This document shows, piece after piece, positions 14,433 to 22,568 of a stretch of 64,000 nt of DNA. This stretch comes from CAYRPN01 sp964426135. Its GTDB lineage: Bacteria > Planctomycetota > Phycisphaerae > Phycisphaerales > Phycisphaeraceae. Position 1 is the stretch's first letter. The number at the start of each line of letters is the position of its first letter. Under the pieces are notes generated by a model. The model was not told the DNA's origin, ran no database searches, and saw only the letters and a program-made list of their open reading frames with translations. A program made the position numbers and the translations under genes. The DNA is taken from positions 15,317 to 79,316 of the forward strand of contig CAYRPN010000008.1 of the NCBI GenBank assembly GCA_964426135.1, in the 5' to 3' direction.

Positions 14433-17114
14433 ATGCCTGACCCGAATGACAACCTGCCGCCCGACGCGACCCCGCCCGGCCATGTGCCTCCCGGCACGCC
14501 GCCGCCAGACGCCCAAGGCGGCGAGCCGCCTGCGAATCCGGGCAAGTTCCTCGATACCGCCATCGACCGCGAACTGGCCGACAGCTATCTCACTTATGCG
14601 ATGTCGACCATCGTCGATCGCGCGTTGCCCGATGTCCGCGACGGTCTGAAACCCAGTCAGCGGCGCATCCTCGTCGCCATGCACGATCTGAATCTCTCGC
14701 CCGGCCGCAAGCACAGCAAGTGTGCCGGCATCGTGGGCGAGACGATGAAGAAGTATCACCCGCACGGCGATCAGGCGATCTACCCCACCCTCGTCAACAT
14801 GGCGCAGGAATGGAAGATGCGCTGCATGCTGATCGACAAGCAGGGCAACTTCGGCTCGCTCGATCCCGATCCGCCGGCGGCGATGCGTTACACCGAGGCC
14901 CGGCTGCACGCGCATGCGATGGAGATGCTGGAGGACCTGAAGCTCAACACCGTCGACTGGCAGCCGAACTTCGACGAATCGTGCGACGAACCGAAGGTGC
15001 TTCCCGCCAAGTTCCCGAACCTGTTGGTGAATGGTTCGACCGGCATCGCGGTGGGCATGGCGTCGAGCATGGCGCCGCACAACCTCGGCGAAATCTGCGA
15101 CGCCATCATCGCCACCGTGGACAAGCCCGACATCGATCTCAAGGAACTCATGCAGATCGTGCCCGGGCCCGACTTCCCCACCGGCGGCATCATCTGCGGC
15201 CGCGCGGGCATCATCCAGGCGTACGCCAGCGGCCGCGGCAAGCTTTCGCTCCGCGCCAAGATTCATCACGAGCAGACCAAGACCGGCCGCAACCTCCTCG
15301 TCGTCACCGAGATTCCGTTCCAGGTCACCAAGAACGACGCGATCATCGACAAGATCAAGGACCTGCGGCGCAACGACAAACTGACCGACATCTCCGACAT
15401 GACCGACGAGTCCAGCAATCGCGCGGGCATGCGGCTGGTCGTCGAACTGAAAAAGGGCGCTGACCCGGTCGTGGTGGAGAACCAGCTTTACCAGATGACG
15501 CCGCTGCAGGAGACGTTCAGCATCATGAACATCTGCCTGGTGAACGGGCAGCCGCGCACGTTGTCGTTGAAGGAGCTGATCGAGCAGTACATCCTTCACC
15601 GCGAGATCGTGATCAAGCGCCGCACCGAACACCTGCTTCAGAAAGCACAGCAGGAAGCGCACAAGGTGGAAGGCCTGATCTATGCGGTGTGCGATATCGA
15701 TGAAGTGATCCGCCTGATCCGCTCCAGCCGGACGCGCGATGAGGCGATCGAGAAGTTGATGAAGCGCGGCTTCCGCATCCCGGCGGATCATCCCTACGCC
15801 GCGCAGATTCCGCAGCGGCTTCGGGCGCAGTCCGCCGCGAACGATGTCATCCTCTCGAAGGTGCAGGCCGAGGCGATCGGTCGGCTGCAACTGATCCAGC
15901 TCGTCGGACTCGAAATCGAAAAACTGGTTGATGCGTACAAGGTGCTGCTCACGGAGATCGAAGGCTACGAAGCGATTCTCGCCGATCGGCAGAAAATTCT
16001 CGACATCATCAAGGCGGACCTGCGCGAGCTCAAGGACAAGTACGCCGACCCGCGCCGCACGCAGTTCAGCGCGGCGGAGGTCGAGGAGTTCGACCTGGGT
16101 GCCCTGACGCCCGAGCACACCGCGGTGGTCACGATTTCCCACGCCGGCTACGTCAAGCGATTGCCCGCCACGGAATACCGCACGCAGGGCCGCGGCGGCA
16201 AGGGCGTCATCGGCGCGGACACGAAGGAAGAAGACTTCACCGAGATGGTCTTCGTGGCTTCGACGCACAACGATCTGCTCTGCTTCACGAACACGGGCCG
16301 CGTGTTCAAGATGAAGGTCTATGAGATTCCCGAAGGCTCGCGCACCAGCCGGGGCCGGGCGATTGTGAATCTGCTCGAATTGAAGGAAGGCGAGCGGGTC
16401 GTCGAGTTCATGCCCATCGAGGATTTCGAGCGCGAGGAGATGTTCCTCCTCTTCGCCACGGCCGATGGCACGGTGAAGCGCACGGCGCTGAAGGATTACC
16501 GCAACGTGCATCGCAGCGGCATCATTGCGATCAACCTGCGCGAGGGCGACACGCTCGTCGGCGCTGCCTGGACCAGCGGCAGCGATCACATCCTGCTGGG
16601 CACGAAACAGGGCATGGCGATCCGCTTCCACGAGGATGACGCCCGCGCCATGGGTCGCAACGCCTCGGGCGTGCGCGGCATTGACCTGAGCGAAGGCGAT
16701 GCGGTCATCGGGCTGGTGCGCTGCCTCGCCGATGACAAGCGCGATCTGCTTTCCGTCACGGAGAACGGCTACGGCAAACGCACGCCGCTGAGCGAATACC
16801 TTGTGCAGCAGGAAGACGGCAGCACCCGCACGCAGTCGCGCGGCGGCAAGGGCCGGAAGGACATCGCGACCAACGATCGCAATGGCGACGTGGTCGGCCT
16901 GCTCTCGGTCATCGAGAAAGACGATGTGATGCTCATCTCCACCGGTGGCAAGATTGTGCGCATCAACGCGGCTGAGATTCGCCAGACCGGCCGCGGCGCC
17001 CAGGGCGTGCGCGTGATCAAGATGGAAGAGGGCGACAAACTCGCGGCCGTGGCGCGGGTGGCGGATGAAAACGGCGGAGCGCAGGCGAGTGATGGCGACG
17101 CCCCGGCGCCGTGA
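14433..17114 (+). CDS. gyrA: DNA gyrase subunit A
   Basis: 893 residues. The breakage-reunion domain carries the catalytic tyrosine Y153 in AAMRYTEARL, and the C-terminal domain carries the GyrA box as QGRGGKG (in YRTQGRGGKGVIGADT), so it is GyrA and not ParC. The quinolone pocket reads HGDQAIYPT: Q114 and P118 stand where E. coli has Ser83 and Asp87. An N-terminal Pro/Gly-rich extension of about 35 residues precedes the usual start. The ATG at 14433 is preferred over a TTG at 14391. gyrB is not adjacent. Acts with GyrB to introduce negative supercoils. Confidence 0.97.
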   Translation: MPDPNDNLPPDATPPGHVPPGTPPPDAQGGEPPANPGKFLDTAIDRELADSYLTYAMSTIVDRALPDVRDGLKPSQRRILVAMHDLNLSPGRKHSKCAGIVGETMKKYHPHGDQAIYPTLVNMAQEWKMRCMLIDKQGNFGSLDPDPPAAMRYTEARLHAHAMEMLEDLKLNTVDWQPNFDESCDEPKVLPAKFPNLLVNGSTGIAVGMASSMAPHNLGEICDAIIATVDKPDIDLKELMQIVPGPDFPTGGIICGRAGIIQAYASGRGKLSLRAKIHHEQTKTGRNLLVVTEIPFQVTKNDAIIDKIKDLRRNDKLTDISDMTDESSNRAGMRLVVELKKGADPVVVENQLYQMTPLQETFSIMNICLVNGQPRTLSLKELIEQYILHREIVIKRRTEHLLQKAQQEAHKVEGLIYAVCDIDEVIRLIRSSRTRDEAIEKLMKRGFRIPADHPYAAQIPQRLRAQSAANDVILSKVQAEAIGRLQLIQLVGLEIEKLVDAYKVLLTEIEGYEAILADRQKILDIIKADLRELKDKYADPRRTQFSAAEVEEFDLGALTPEHTAVVTISHAGYVKRLPATEYRTQGRGGKGVIGADTKEEDFTEMVFVASTHNDLLCFTNTGRVFKMKVYEIPEGSRTSRGRAIVNLLELKEGERVVEFMPIEDFEREEMFLLFATADGTVKRTALKDYRNVHRSGIIAINLREGDTLVGAAWTSGSDHILLGTKQGMAIRFHEDDARAMGRNASGVRGIDLSEGDAVIGLVRCLADDKRDLLSVTENGYGKRTPLSEYLVQQEDGSTRTQSRGGKGRKDIATNDRNGDVVGLLSVIEKDDVMLISTGGKIVRINAAEIRQTGRGAQGVRVIKMEEGDKLAAVARVADENGGAQASDGDAPAP

Positions 17115-17134
17115 CGACATCGCAAGCGGTCCGC

Positions 17135-17160
17135 CGTTTAGCGACGGGGCTTGCCCCGCC
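17135..17160. repeat. TTTAGC-foot REP-like hairpin (single)
   Basis: CGTTTAGCGACGGGGCTTGC then CCCGCC, 20 bp after the gyrA stop. It may act as a transcript end. Confidence 0.6.
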
Positions 17161-17281
17161 TCCGCGAGACCCACGGCGCATCGTCGCAACGAGGCAACCC
17201 CCGGCGCTGAACAGGTTGGCGCTATTTGACATTCAACCGACGTTCGACAATCTTCGTTTGTCCCCTGGTCAGGAGTTCTTC

Positions 17282-17620
17282 ATGCCCATCGAACAGTGGT
17301 CCGAAAAGATCTGGATCGTGCACCTGGAGAATGAACCGGGTTTGAGCGACGACCTGAACGCCGCCCGCGAGAAGATGTCGCACGCCAGGCCCACGCCTTC
17401 CATCGTCGTCGATTTCGCCGGCGTCACCGCGCTGAACAGCTCCAACCTCTCCCAGCTTCTCCGCATCCGCAAGGAATGCATTGACGGCGACACCAAGCTG
17501 CGCCTCGCTGCGCTCTCCGATCAGATCTGGGCGGTTTTCCTGACCACCGGCCTGGACAAGGTGTTCGAATTCACCGAGGACGTGCCGCTGGCGCTGGCGG
17601 GGTTGCAGATCGGGGAGTGA
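17282..17620 (+). CDS. STAS-domain protein (anti-sigma factor antagonist-like)
   Basis: 112 residues. The order beta-strand IWIVHLEN, strand SIVVDFAGVTALNSSNLSQLLRIRKEC, strand TKLRLAALSDQIWAVFLTTGLDKVFEF fits the STAS fold; the serine pair in LNSSNL occupies the usual phosphorylation site of SpoIIAA-like antagonists. It would bind and release an anti-sigma kinase or act as a switch module. It lies 167 bp after gyrA, separated by a REP hairpin, and no kinase partner is nearby. The ATG at 17282 was chosen because the upstream frame lies in the repeat. Confidence 0.8.
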   Translation: MPIEQWSEKIWIVHLENEPGLSDDLNAAREKMSHARPTPSIVVDFAGVTALNSSNLSQLLRIRKECIDGDTKLRLAALSDQIWAVFLTTGLDKVFEFTEDVPLALAGLQIGE

Positions 17621-17623
17621 CAT

Positions 17624-17808
17624 TTAGCCGGCGGGCTTGCCCGCCGCGGACCAGCGCGTTCCTCGTCCCTTTGAATTCCACCAGTGATCGACAGCCACGC
17701 ACCTTTGCTTCCACCGGGTCTCGACGCATTTTTCACACCAGGCCGCAACGAGATTGTCGATCCGAGGTCATTCGGCACCGCGCGGCGAGCAAGCTCGCCG
17801 GCTAAATG
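17624..17808. repeat. inverted pair of TTTAGCC-foot hairpins
   Basis: TTTAGCCGGCGGGCTTGCCC at the left and GCGAGCAAGCTCGCCGGCTAAA at the right (inverted, last base omitted here) enclose about 130 bp without a gene. The two stems differ in sequence but keep pairing and the TTTAGCC/GGCTAAA foot. The ATG at 17806 that opens the ispE frame lies inside this repeat. Confidence 0.65.
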
Positions 17809-17826
17809 GGATGCCGCATCACGATC

Positions 17827-18729
17827 ATGTCCCACACGCTGCAACTTTCCTGCCCCGCGAAGGTGAATCTCGCGCTGTCTGTCGGGCCGCCCGATTTGGC
17901 CGGCATGCATCCGATCGCGAGCTGGATGGTGGCGGTGAACTTTTCCGATGCGATGACGCTTCAGAAGCTCGACGCGGGCCCCAGCCAGTTTGATCTTGCC
18001 TTCGAAAGCGATGACGCCAAGGGCCAGCCGCTGGGACTCGTGGACTGGCCGCTCGCGAAGGATCTCTGCTTCCGCGCACATGCTTTGTTGCGGCAGCGCG
18101 CCGGCCGCGACTTGCCGTGCAGCCTGACGCTCCGCAAGAAAATTCCCGCCGGCGCGGGCCTCGGCGGCGGCTCCAGCAACGCCGCCGCCGCGCTCGTGGG
18201 GCTGAACCGCTTGTTCGAGCTGGGACTCGATCGCGCCGCGCTCGTCGAGATCAGCCGCAAGCTCGGCAGCGATATCGCGTTTTTCATCGGCGCCGCGGAA
18301 CGCGAGTATTCCGCCATCGTCACCGGCATCGGTGAAACGCTTGAGCCCGCGCCGCGCAAGGACACGATCGATTTCGTCCTCATCTTCCCGCCTTTCGGCT
18401 GTCCCACCGGGCCCGTCTACAAGGCGTTCGATGAGATGGCGCGCGCCACTCAATCGCCCGACCTTGCGCGCGTGCGCGAGCTTGCCTCTTCGCCTCTGAT
18501 CGCCCAGGACGCGCCGTTCAACGATCTGGCCGAGCCCGCGTGCCGGGTGCGTCCACAGCTTGCGGAACTTCGTACCCAGGTCGCCGCCGCGCTGGGCCTG
18601 CCCGTTCACATCACCGGCTCAGGCTCGACGCTCTTCGTCATCGCGCCCAGCGCGCTGACCTCGAAGGTGCTGGCGCGGAAGGTCACGGCACTCACCGGCT
18701 TGCGGGCTGTGGCGACGCGAACGCTGTGA
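17827..18729 (+). CDS. ispE: 4-diphosphocytidyl-2-C-methyl-D-erythritol kinase
   Basis: 300 residues of the GHMP kinase family; phosphorylates CDP-methylerythritol in the MEP isoprenoid pathway. The N-terminal PAKVNLALSVG carries the catalytic lysine, IPAGAGLGGGSSNAAAAL (~106-123) is the ATP-binding loop, and HITGSGSTLFVI is the third GHMP motif. The start at 17827 excludes the upstream ATG at 17806, which lies in a REP element. It is convergent with the P-type ATPase gene; between them is a small stem (GCAGAC/GTCTGC at 18780-18794). Confidence 0.95.
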   Translation: MSHTLQLSCPAKVNLALSVGPPDLAGMHPIASWMVAVNFSDAMTLQKLDAGPSQFDLAFESDDAKGQPLGLVDWPLAKDLCFRAHALLRQRAGRDLPCSLTLRKKIPAGAGLGGGSSNAAAALVGLNRLFELGLDRAALVEISRKLGSDIAFFIGAAEREYSAIVTGIGETLEPAPRKDTIDFVLIFPPFGCPTGPVYKAFDEMARATQSPDLARVRELASSPLIAQDAPFNDLAEPACRVRPQLAELRTQVAAALGLPVHITGSGSTLFVIAPSALTSKVLARKVTALTGLRAVATRTL

Positions 18730-18874
18730 GCAGGCGGGACGCGCTCGTCACTTTTTCAACGAGGTTGTCTCACATCTTCGCAGACCAAGTCTGCAGATGA
18801 ATAAAAGCCCAAGGAACCGACGCCAAATGGAGATGGTGTTAAGTGTGGCATAAGCCCGTCGCGGGACAGTCCGC

Positions 18875-20770
18875 TCATCCATAATCCGTCAGCGACCTGG
18901 GCGGCCAGGCGGCGCGCAGGGCGTTGAGGACCGCCAGCACGTCGATGATCTCCTGCATGATCGCGCCGGCCACCGGCGGCAGCATGCCCGCCGCCGCCAG
19001 CAGCATGCCCACGACGCTCAGCGCCATGCCGCCGATGGCGCTTTGCAGTGCGATGGCGCGCATGCGCTTGCCGATGTGCAGCAGTTCATCCACCTTGCCC
19101 AGCATGTTGTCCATCAGCACGGCGCCGGCGGCCTCGGTGGTCACTTCGCTGCGCTGGCCCATCGCCAGGCCCACCGTGGCGGCGAGCATGGCGGGGGCGT
19201 CGTTGATGCCGTCGCCCACGTAGACGGTGCGGGCGCGGGCCGTCTCTTCGCGCACGATGGCGAGCTTCTCCTCCGGGCTTTTCCCAGCGAACACATTGGC
19301 GATGCCCACGCGCTGCGCCAGATAGTTCGCCTCCGATTCGCGGTCGCCGGTGACGAGCATGATGCGGTTGAACTGATGCTTGGGCGAAAGGTGATTCACA
19401 AACGGAGCGCCTTCGGATCGAGGCTCGTCGCGGAAGCGATACGTCGCGGCATACTTCCCATCGATCAGCACGATGCACTCAAGCCCGCCCGCCGGCGGCG
19501 GCAGCAGCGGGGCGGCGTCGGGCTGCTGGGCGACCAGTTTCTGCCGGCTGGTGATGCGAATCTGGTTGCCGTTGACCGTGCCGGTGAGTCCTTCGCCGGC
19601 GCGTTCGCTGACGCTGGATAATTCGATCAGCGGCAACTTCTCCGCCTCCGCCGCGGCGATGATCGGAGCCGCCAAGGGATGCTTGGAATACCGCTCCAGA
19701 CTCGCGGTCTGCTGCAGCACATCCCTGGCGACGCGGCCTGGCGCGGCGATCTGTTCGACGAGCGTCGGCTCGCCGTACGTCAGCGTGCCGGTCTTGTCGA
19801 AGATCATCGTCGTGCAGGTGCCGATCTGTTCGAGGATGACCGGATCGCGCACGATGATGCTGCGGCGGGCGGCAAGCGAGATGGAGCCGATGATCGCCAC
19901 GGGAATCGCAATCAGAAGCGGACAGGGCGTGGCGACCACGAGCACGGCGAGGAAGCGCAGCGATTCACCGCTGACCGCCCACGCGATCGCCGCGATCGCC
20001 ACGGCAATCGGCGTGTACCAAGCGCCCAGTTGATCGCCCAGGCGGCGCAGCGTCGGGCGCCGCTGCTGCGACTGCTCCATCACCTGCATGATGCGGGCAT
20101 AGCGCGAGTCGACAGCCAGTCGGCTGGAGCGGATGGTCATCGCCTGCTCGCCGTTGATGGCGCCGGAGATGACTTCGCTGCCGACGGATTTGGACACGCG
20201 GTAGGGCTCGCCGGTGAGGTACGCCTCGTCCATGCTGCCGTGGCCTTCGACAACGTTGCCATCGACGGGGCAGACTTCGTGAGGCAGCACGACGATGGTA
20301 TCGCCCACCTGCACTTGCGCCAGCGGGATATCGGTCATGCCGCCGTCGACCTTGCGATGGGCGATCGACGGCATTCGCTTAGCGAGCGCGTTGAGCACGG
20401 ACGAAGCGCGGCGGACGGCGAAGGACTCCAGCGCGCCGCCGCCCGAGAGCATCAGCACCACGAGCGTGCCCGCCAGGTACTCGCCCAGCAGCACGGCGGT
20501 GACAATGGCGATGCCCGCGAGCAGGTCGGAGCCGAACTCGCGCTGGAAAAGTTTCACGAGCAGTTCAGCGACCAGCGGTCCGCCGCCGACGGCCAGTGCG
20601 AACCAAAGGATGGGATTGGCCGCCGCCGCGTCAACGGAAAATGCGTACCGGGCGACGAGATCGCCGGCGATGCAGAGCAAGGCGATGATCGTAATCGCCG
20701 TGTGGCGACGTTCCCAGAGCGTGTGCCATGGATGGGCGCGGTTGGCGTTCGGCGCGGGCATGCGGTCCAT
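18875..20770 (-). CDS. P1B-type heavy-metal-transporting ATPase without N-terminal metal-binding domain
   Basis: 631 residues. The actuator loop reads LTGEPYR (~185-191), the phosphorylation site is D325 in FDKTGTLTYGEP, the SKHPLA motif marks the P1B N-domain, and VGDGINDAPAML closes the P-domain. The membrane metal site is ATPCPLLIAIP (T-P-C at 281-283) rather than CPC. There is no HMA domain or His-rich tail. The last membrane segment has QEIIDVLAVLNALRAAW. It exports a transition metal, but the ion cannot be told from the motif; zinc, cobalt or cadmium are candidates. No metal regulator is next to it. Confidence 0.9.
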   Translation of the reverse strand: MDRMPAPNANRAHPWHTLWERRHTAITIIALLCIAGDLVARYAFSVDAAAANPILWFALAVGGGPLVAELLVKLFQREFGSDLLAGIAIVTAVLLGEYLAGTLVVLMLSGGGALESFAVRRASSVLNALAKRMPSIAHRKVDGGMTDIPLAQVQVGDTIVVLPHEVCPVDGNVVEGHGSMDEAYLTGEPYRVSKSVGSEVISGAINGEQAMTIRSSRLAVDSRYARIMQVMEQSQQRRPTLRRLGDQLGAWYTPIAVAIAAIAWAVSGESLRFLAVLVVATPCPLLIAIPVAIIGSISLAARRSIIVRDPVILEQIGTCTTMIFDKTGTLTYGEPTLVEQIAAPGRVARDVLQQTASLERYSKHPLAAPIIAAAEAEKLPLIELSSVSERAGEGLTGTVNGNQIRITSRQKLVAQQPDAAPLLPPPAGGLECIVLIDGKYAATYRFRDEPRSEGAPFVNHLSPKHQFNRIMLVTGDRESEANYLAQRVGIANVFAGKSPEEKLAIVREETARARTVYVGDGINDAPAMLAATVGLAMGQRSEVTTEAAGAVLMDNMLGKVDELLHIGKRMRAIALQSAIGGMALSVVGMLLAAAGMLPPVAGAIMQEIIDVLAVLNALRAAWPPRSLTDYG

Positions 20771-20865
20771 GCTACGGCGTGGGCGGTGTTCTTGCGATCA
20801 GCGAGGCCCTGATGCGCGGGGATCGCGGGTCCGCACTCGTACGAAGCGACAGCGCCGCCTGAAAC

Positions 20866-21163
20866 AGCCCCCGGCGGGAGCCGGGGGTTGCCGCTGACTG
20901 CGGAACGGGACCGAAATAAGTTCCCGATTCTCGTCCAACTGACCGAGTCAGAATTTCTAAGGAAATGAGGAAACGAGGAAAGCAGGAACAGACACAATTC
21001 AGGCGATTGACGCCCTCTGTTTCTGTTCCTCATTTCCTCTTTTCCTGCTTTCCTAATGAAAATTCTGGCGTCTGAATCCGGGAAGTTATTTCGGCCCCGT
21101 TCCTTACGTGCGGAAATCATGCTCTTGTTTGGCGACAACCCCCGGCTTCCGCCGGGGGCTAAC
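20866..21163. repeat. nested palindromic composite element
   Basis: Three nested layers in the 432-bp gap upstream of the ATPase gene. Outermost: CCCCCGGCGGGAGCCGGGGG at 20868 against its inverted relative at 21137-21160, with a GCTAAC foot. Next: terminal inverted repeats at 20902-20928 (GGAACGGGACCGAAATAAG and on) and 21080-21106. Innermost: purine-rich AGGAAATGAGGAAACGAGGA at about 20960 pairing with the pyrimidine arm at 21022-21055. No open frame of interest lies inside. Confidence 0.75.
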
Positions 21164-21202
21164 GAAATCCAGTGCTGTTGCTCCAATGACAGTGAGCGAG
21201 AG

Positions 21203-21859
21203 TCACTTCAACTCTTTGATCTTCATGTTGCGCAGCGACAGCGGCAGGCCGTGGTCCTGGAAACCGATGTAACCGGTCTTCGGCCGGCCCTTGAGTTTGT
21301 CGCCGGCGAGGTCCACTTCGTTGATGACTTCGCCGTTGAGTTTCACGGTGAGCTTGTCGCCTTTGCAGATGATGTGAAAAGCGTTCCATTCACCTGCGGG
21401 CTTGCAGGTGTTCTTTTTCGGAGGCACGCCGGGGATGATGCCGCCGGCGTCGTGATCGGTGAGCTTGGCGTCGGCTTTCTTGGAGCCGGAGTCGTAAATC
21501 TGCACCTCGATGCCGGTGGCGACGGGACTTTTCAGATCACCGACGTGGAAGTAAAAGCCGCTGTTGCCGCCCTTGTTCACCTTGAAATCGAACTGGAATT
21601 CAAAGTCGGCGTGCTTCTGATCCTTGAGCCAGAGATAGGCGTCGTAGCGCGTCCAGCCTTTCTCGCCTTCGCGCGGCACGAGGCTGACCACGCCGTCCTT
21701 GTCGAGTTTCCAGTTGCCGGTGGTCTGCCAGTTCTTGGCAAGATCGCCGCCGGCGAGAAGGTCGGTGAAGCCGTCGTCGGATTTCTTCGCGTCTTCGGCG
21801 AGGAGAGTGAAGGGGAGGGCGAGGAGGAAGAGGACGAGAATTGCACGACGGTTGAGCAA
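21203..21859 (-). CDS. exported DUF1080 (3-keto-disaccharide hydrolase-like) protein
   Basis: 218 residues with a signal peptide (MLNRRAILVLFLLALPFTLLA). The concanavalin-like fold of DUF1080 is seen in GFTDLLAGGDLAKNWQTTGNWKLDKDGVV, FEFQFDFKVNKGGNSGFYFHVGD, ATGIEVQIYDSG, CKPAGEWNAFHIICKGDKLTVKLNGEVINEVD, and the end GYIGFQDHGLPLSLRNMKIKEL. Family members hydrolyse 3-keto-glycosides produced by exported Gfo/Idh dehydrogenases, such as the gene at 4534-5838. It stands alone between the repeat element and the nucleotidyltransferase gene. Confidence 0.88.
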   Translation of the reverse strand: MLNRRAILVLFLLALPFTLLAEDAKKSDDGFTDLLAGGDLAKNWQTTGNWKLDKDGVVSLVPREGEKGWTRYDAYLWLKDQKHADFEFQFDFKVNKGGNSGFYFHVGDLKSPVATGIEVQIYDSGSKKADAKLTDHDAGGIIPGVPPKKNTCKPAGEWNAFHIICKGDKLTVKLNGEVINEVDLAGDKLKGRPKTGYIGFQDHGLPLSLRNMKIKELK

Positions 21860-21929
21860 AGGTGGACTCCGAGATTGAGGTTCACGATGGGATTGCCGGA
21901 ACGGGATGGATCGTTACATCGTTGCGGCT

Positions 21930-22385
21930 TCACAGTTCCTCAAGCCCGGCGACATCCGCGATATCCTTGGGCCGACCGCTGGCACGCTTGTTCTTGAGCA
22001 GATCGGCCAGGCTGATCATTGCAACCTGTACGCCATCGATTTCGACTGTCTTCCGATTCGCGAAGCAGGTATCGAAATCGACACCGGGAATAGAAGTGAA
22101 AATTTCGATCTGAAATGGCTTGGCGCCCATACGGATGATCGCGTCAAGGGCAAGAAAATCGTCGCGATCAACGCCCGTGCTTCCGAAGCCGAACTCATGC
22201 AACACGCGGACGAGTCGTTCCGCATTCTTCACGTGAACGGCAACCCAGATATCGATATCGCCCGTTGTACGGACGTAGCCGTGCGCACTGACCGCGTAAC
22301 CCCCGATCAAGAGATACTCAACCTCGTTTGAGTTCAGCAATCTCAAGAATTCTTTGAAGTCGGGCGGTAGCTGGATCGTAGCCAT
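21930..22385 (-). CDS. MNT-type nucleotidyltransferase
   Basis: 151 residues of the DNA polymerase beta-like nucleotidyltransferase fold: GGYAVSAHGYVRTTGDIDIWV gives the GG loop (~28-29) and the catalytic aspartates D43 and D45. ISLADLLKNKRASGRPKDIADV is the C-terminal helix typical of AbiEii/MNT-like proteins. The upstream small gene overlaps its start by 68 bp, so they are translationally coupled. The pair resembles toxin-antitoxin or defence modules, but no HEPN protein is present, so the role is open. Confidence 0.8.
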   Translation of the reverse strand: MATIQLPPDFKEFLRLLNSNEVEYLLIGGYAVSAHGYVRTTGDIDIWVAVHVKNAERLVRVLHEFGFGSTGVDRDDFLALDAIIRMGAKPFQIEIFTSIPGVDFDTCFANRKTVEIDGVQVAMISLADLLKNKRASGRPKDIADVAGLEEL

Positions 22386-22536
22386 ACATGATCTGGCGAA
22401 GAATCTCGGTTCCGGCGATACGCTCCTGAACCGAGCGCGTGCGCCAATAGGCGGCATCGCTCGGCGCGTCATGCAGATGGCCGATGGAAAAACAAGACTT
22501 ATCGACCCGCACGGATTGGACAGCGTTGGCGGCCAT
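22318..22536 (-). CDS. small conserved partner of the nucleotidyltransferase
   Basis: 72 residues. The segment SDAAYWRTRSVQERIAGTEILRQIMYGYDPATARLQRILEI resembles a small protein family (YW-x-S/T-x-ER-x-ELLRQ...YGYDP-TARLQR) that regularly precedes such nucleotidyltransferase genes. The ATG at 22536 was chosen because the residues upstream of it overlap the end of metK and lack similarity. It ends 68 bp inside the nucleotidyltransferase gene. Function unknown; an antitoxin or specificity partner is an inference from position. Confidence 0.65.
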   Translation of the reverse strand: MAANAVQSVRVDKSCFSIGHLHDAPSDAAYWRTRSVQERIAGTEILRQIMYGYDPATARLQRILEIAELKRG

Positions 22537-22568
22537 ACGACGAAATTGTAGCACAGTGCGCTCGCGGC

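Noticed and set aside
14349..17189. A 946-codon open frame on the minus strand opposite gyrA
   Set aside because: It mirrors gyrA codon structure, has no family similarity or ribosome site, and arises from high G+C in the third codon position.
18774..18798. Small stem between ispE and the ATPase gene as a terminator
   Set aside because: Only a 6-bp stem (GCAGAC/GTCTGC) and no T-run, so too weak for a call.
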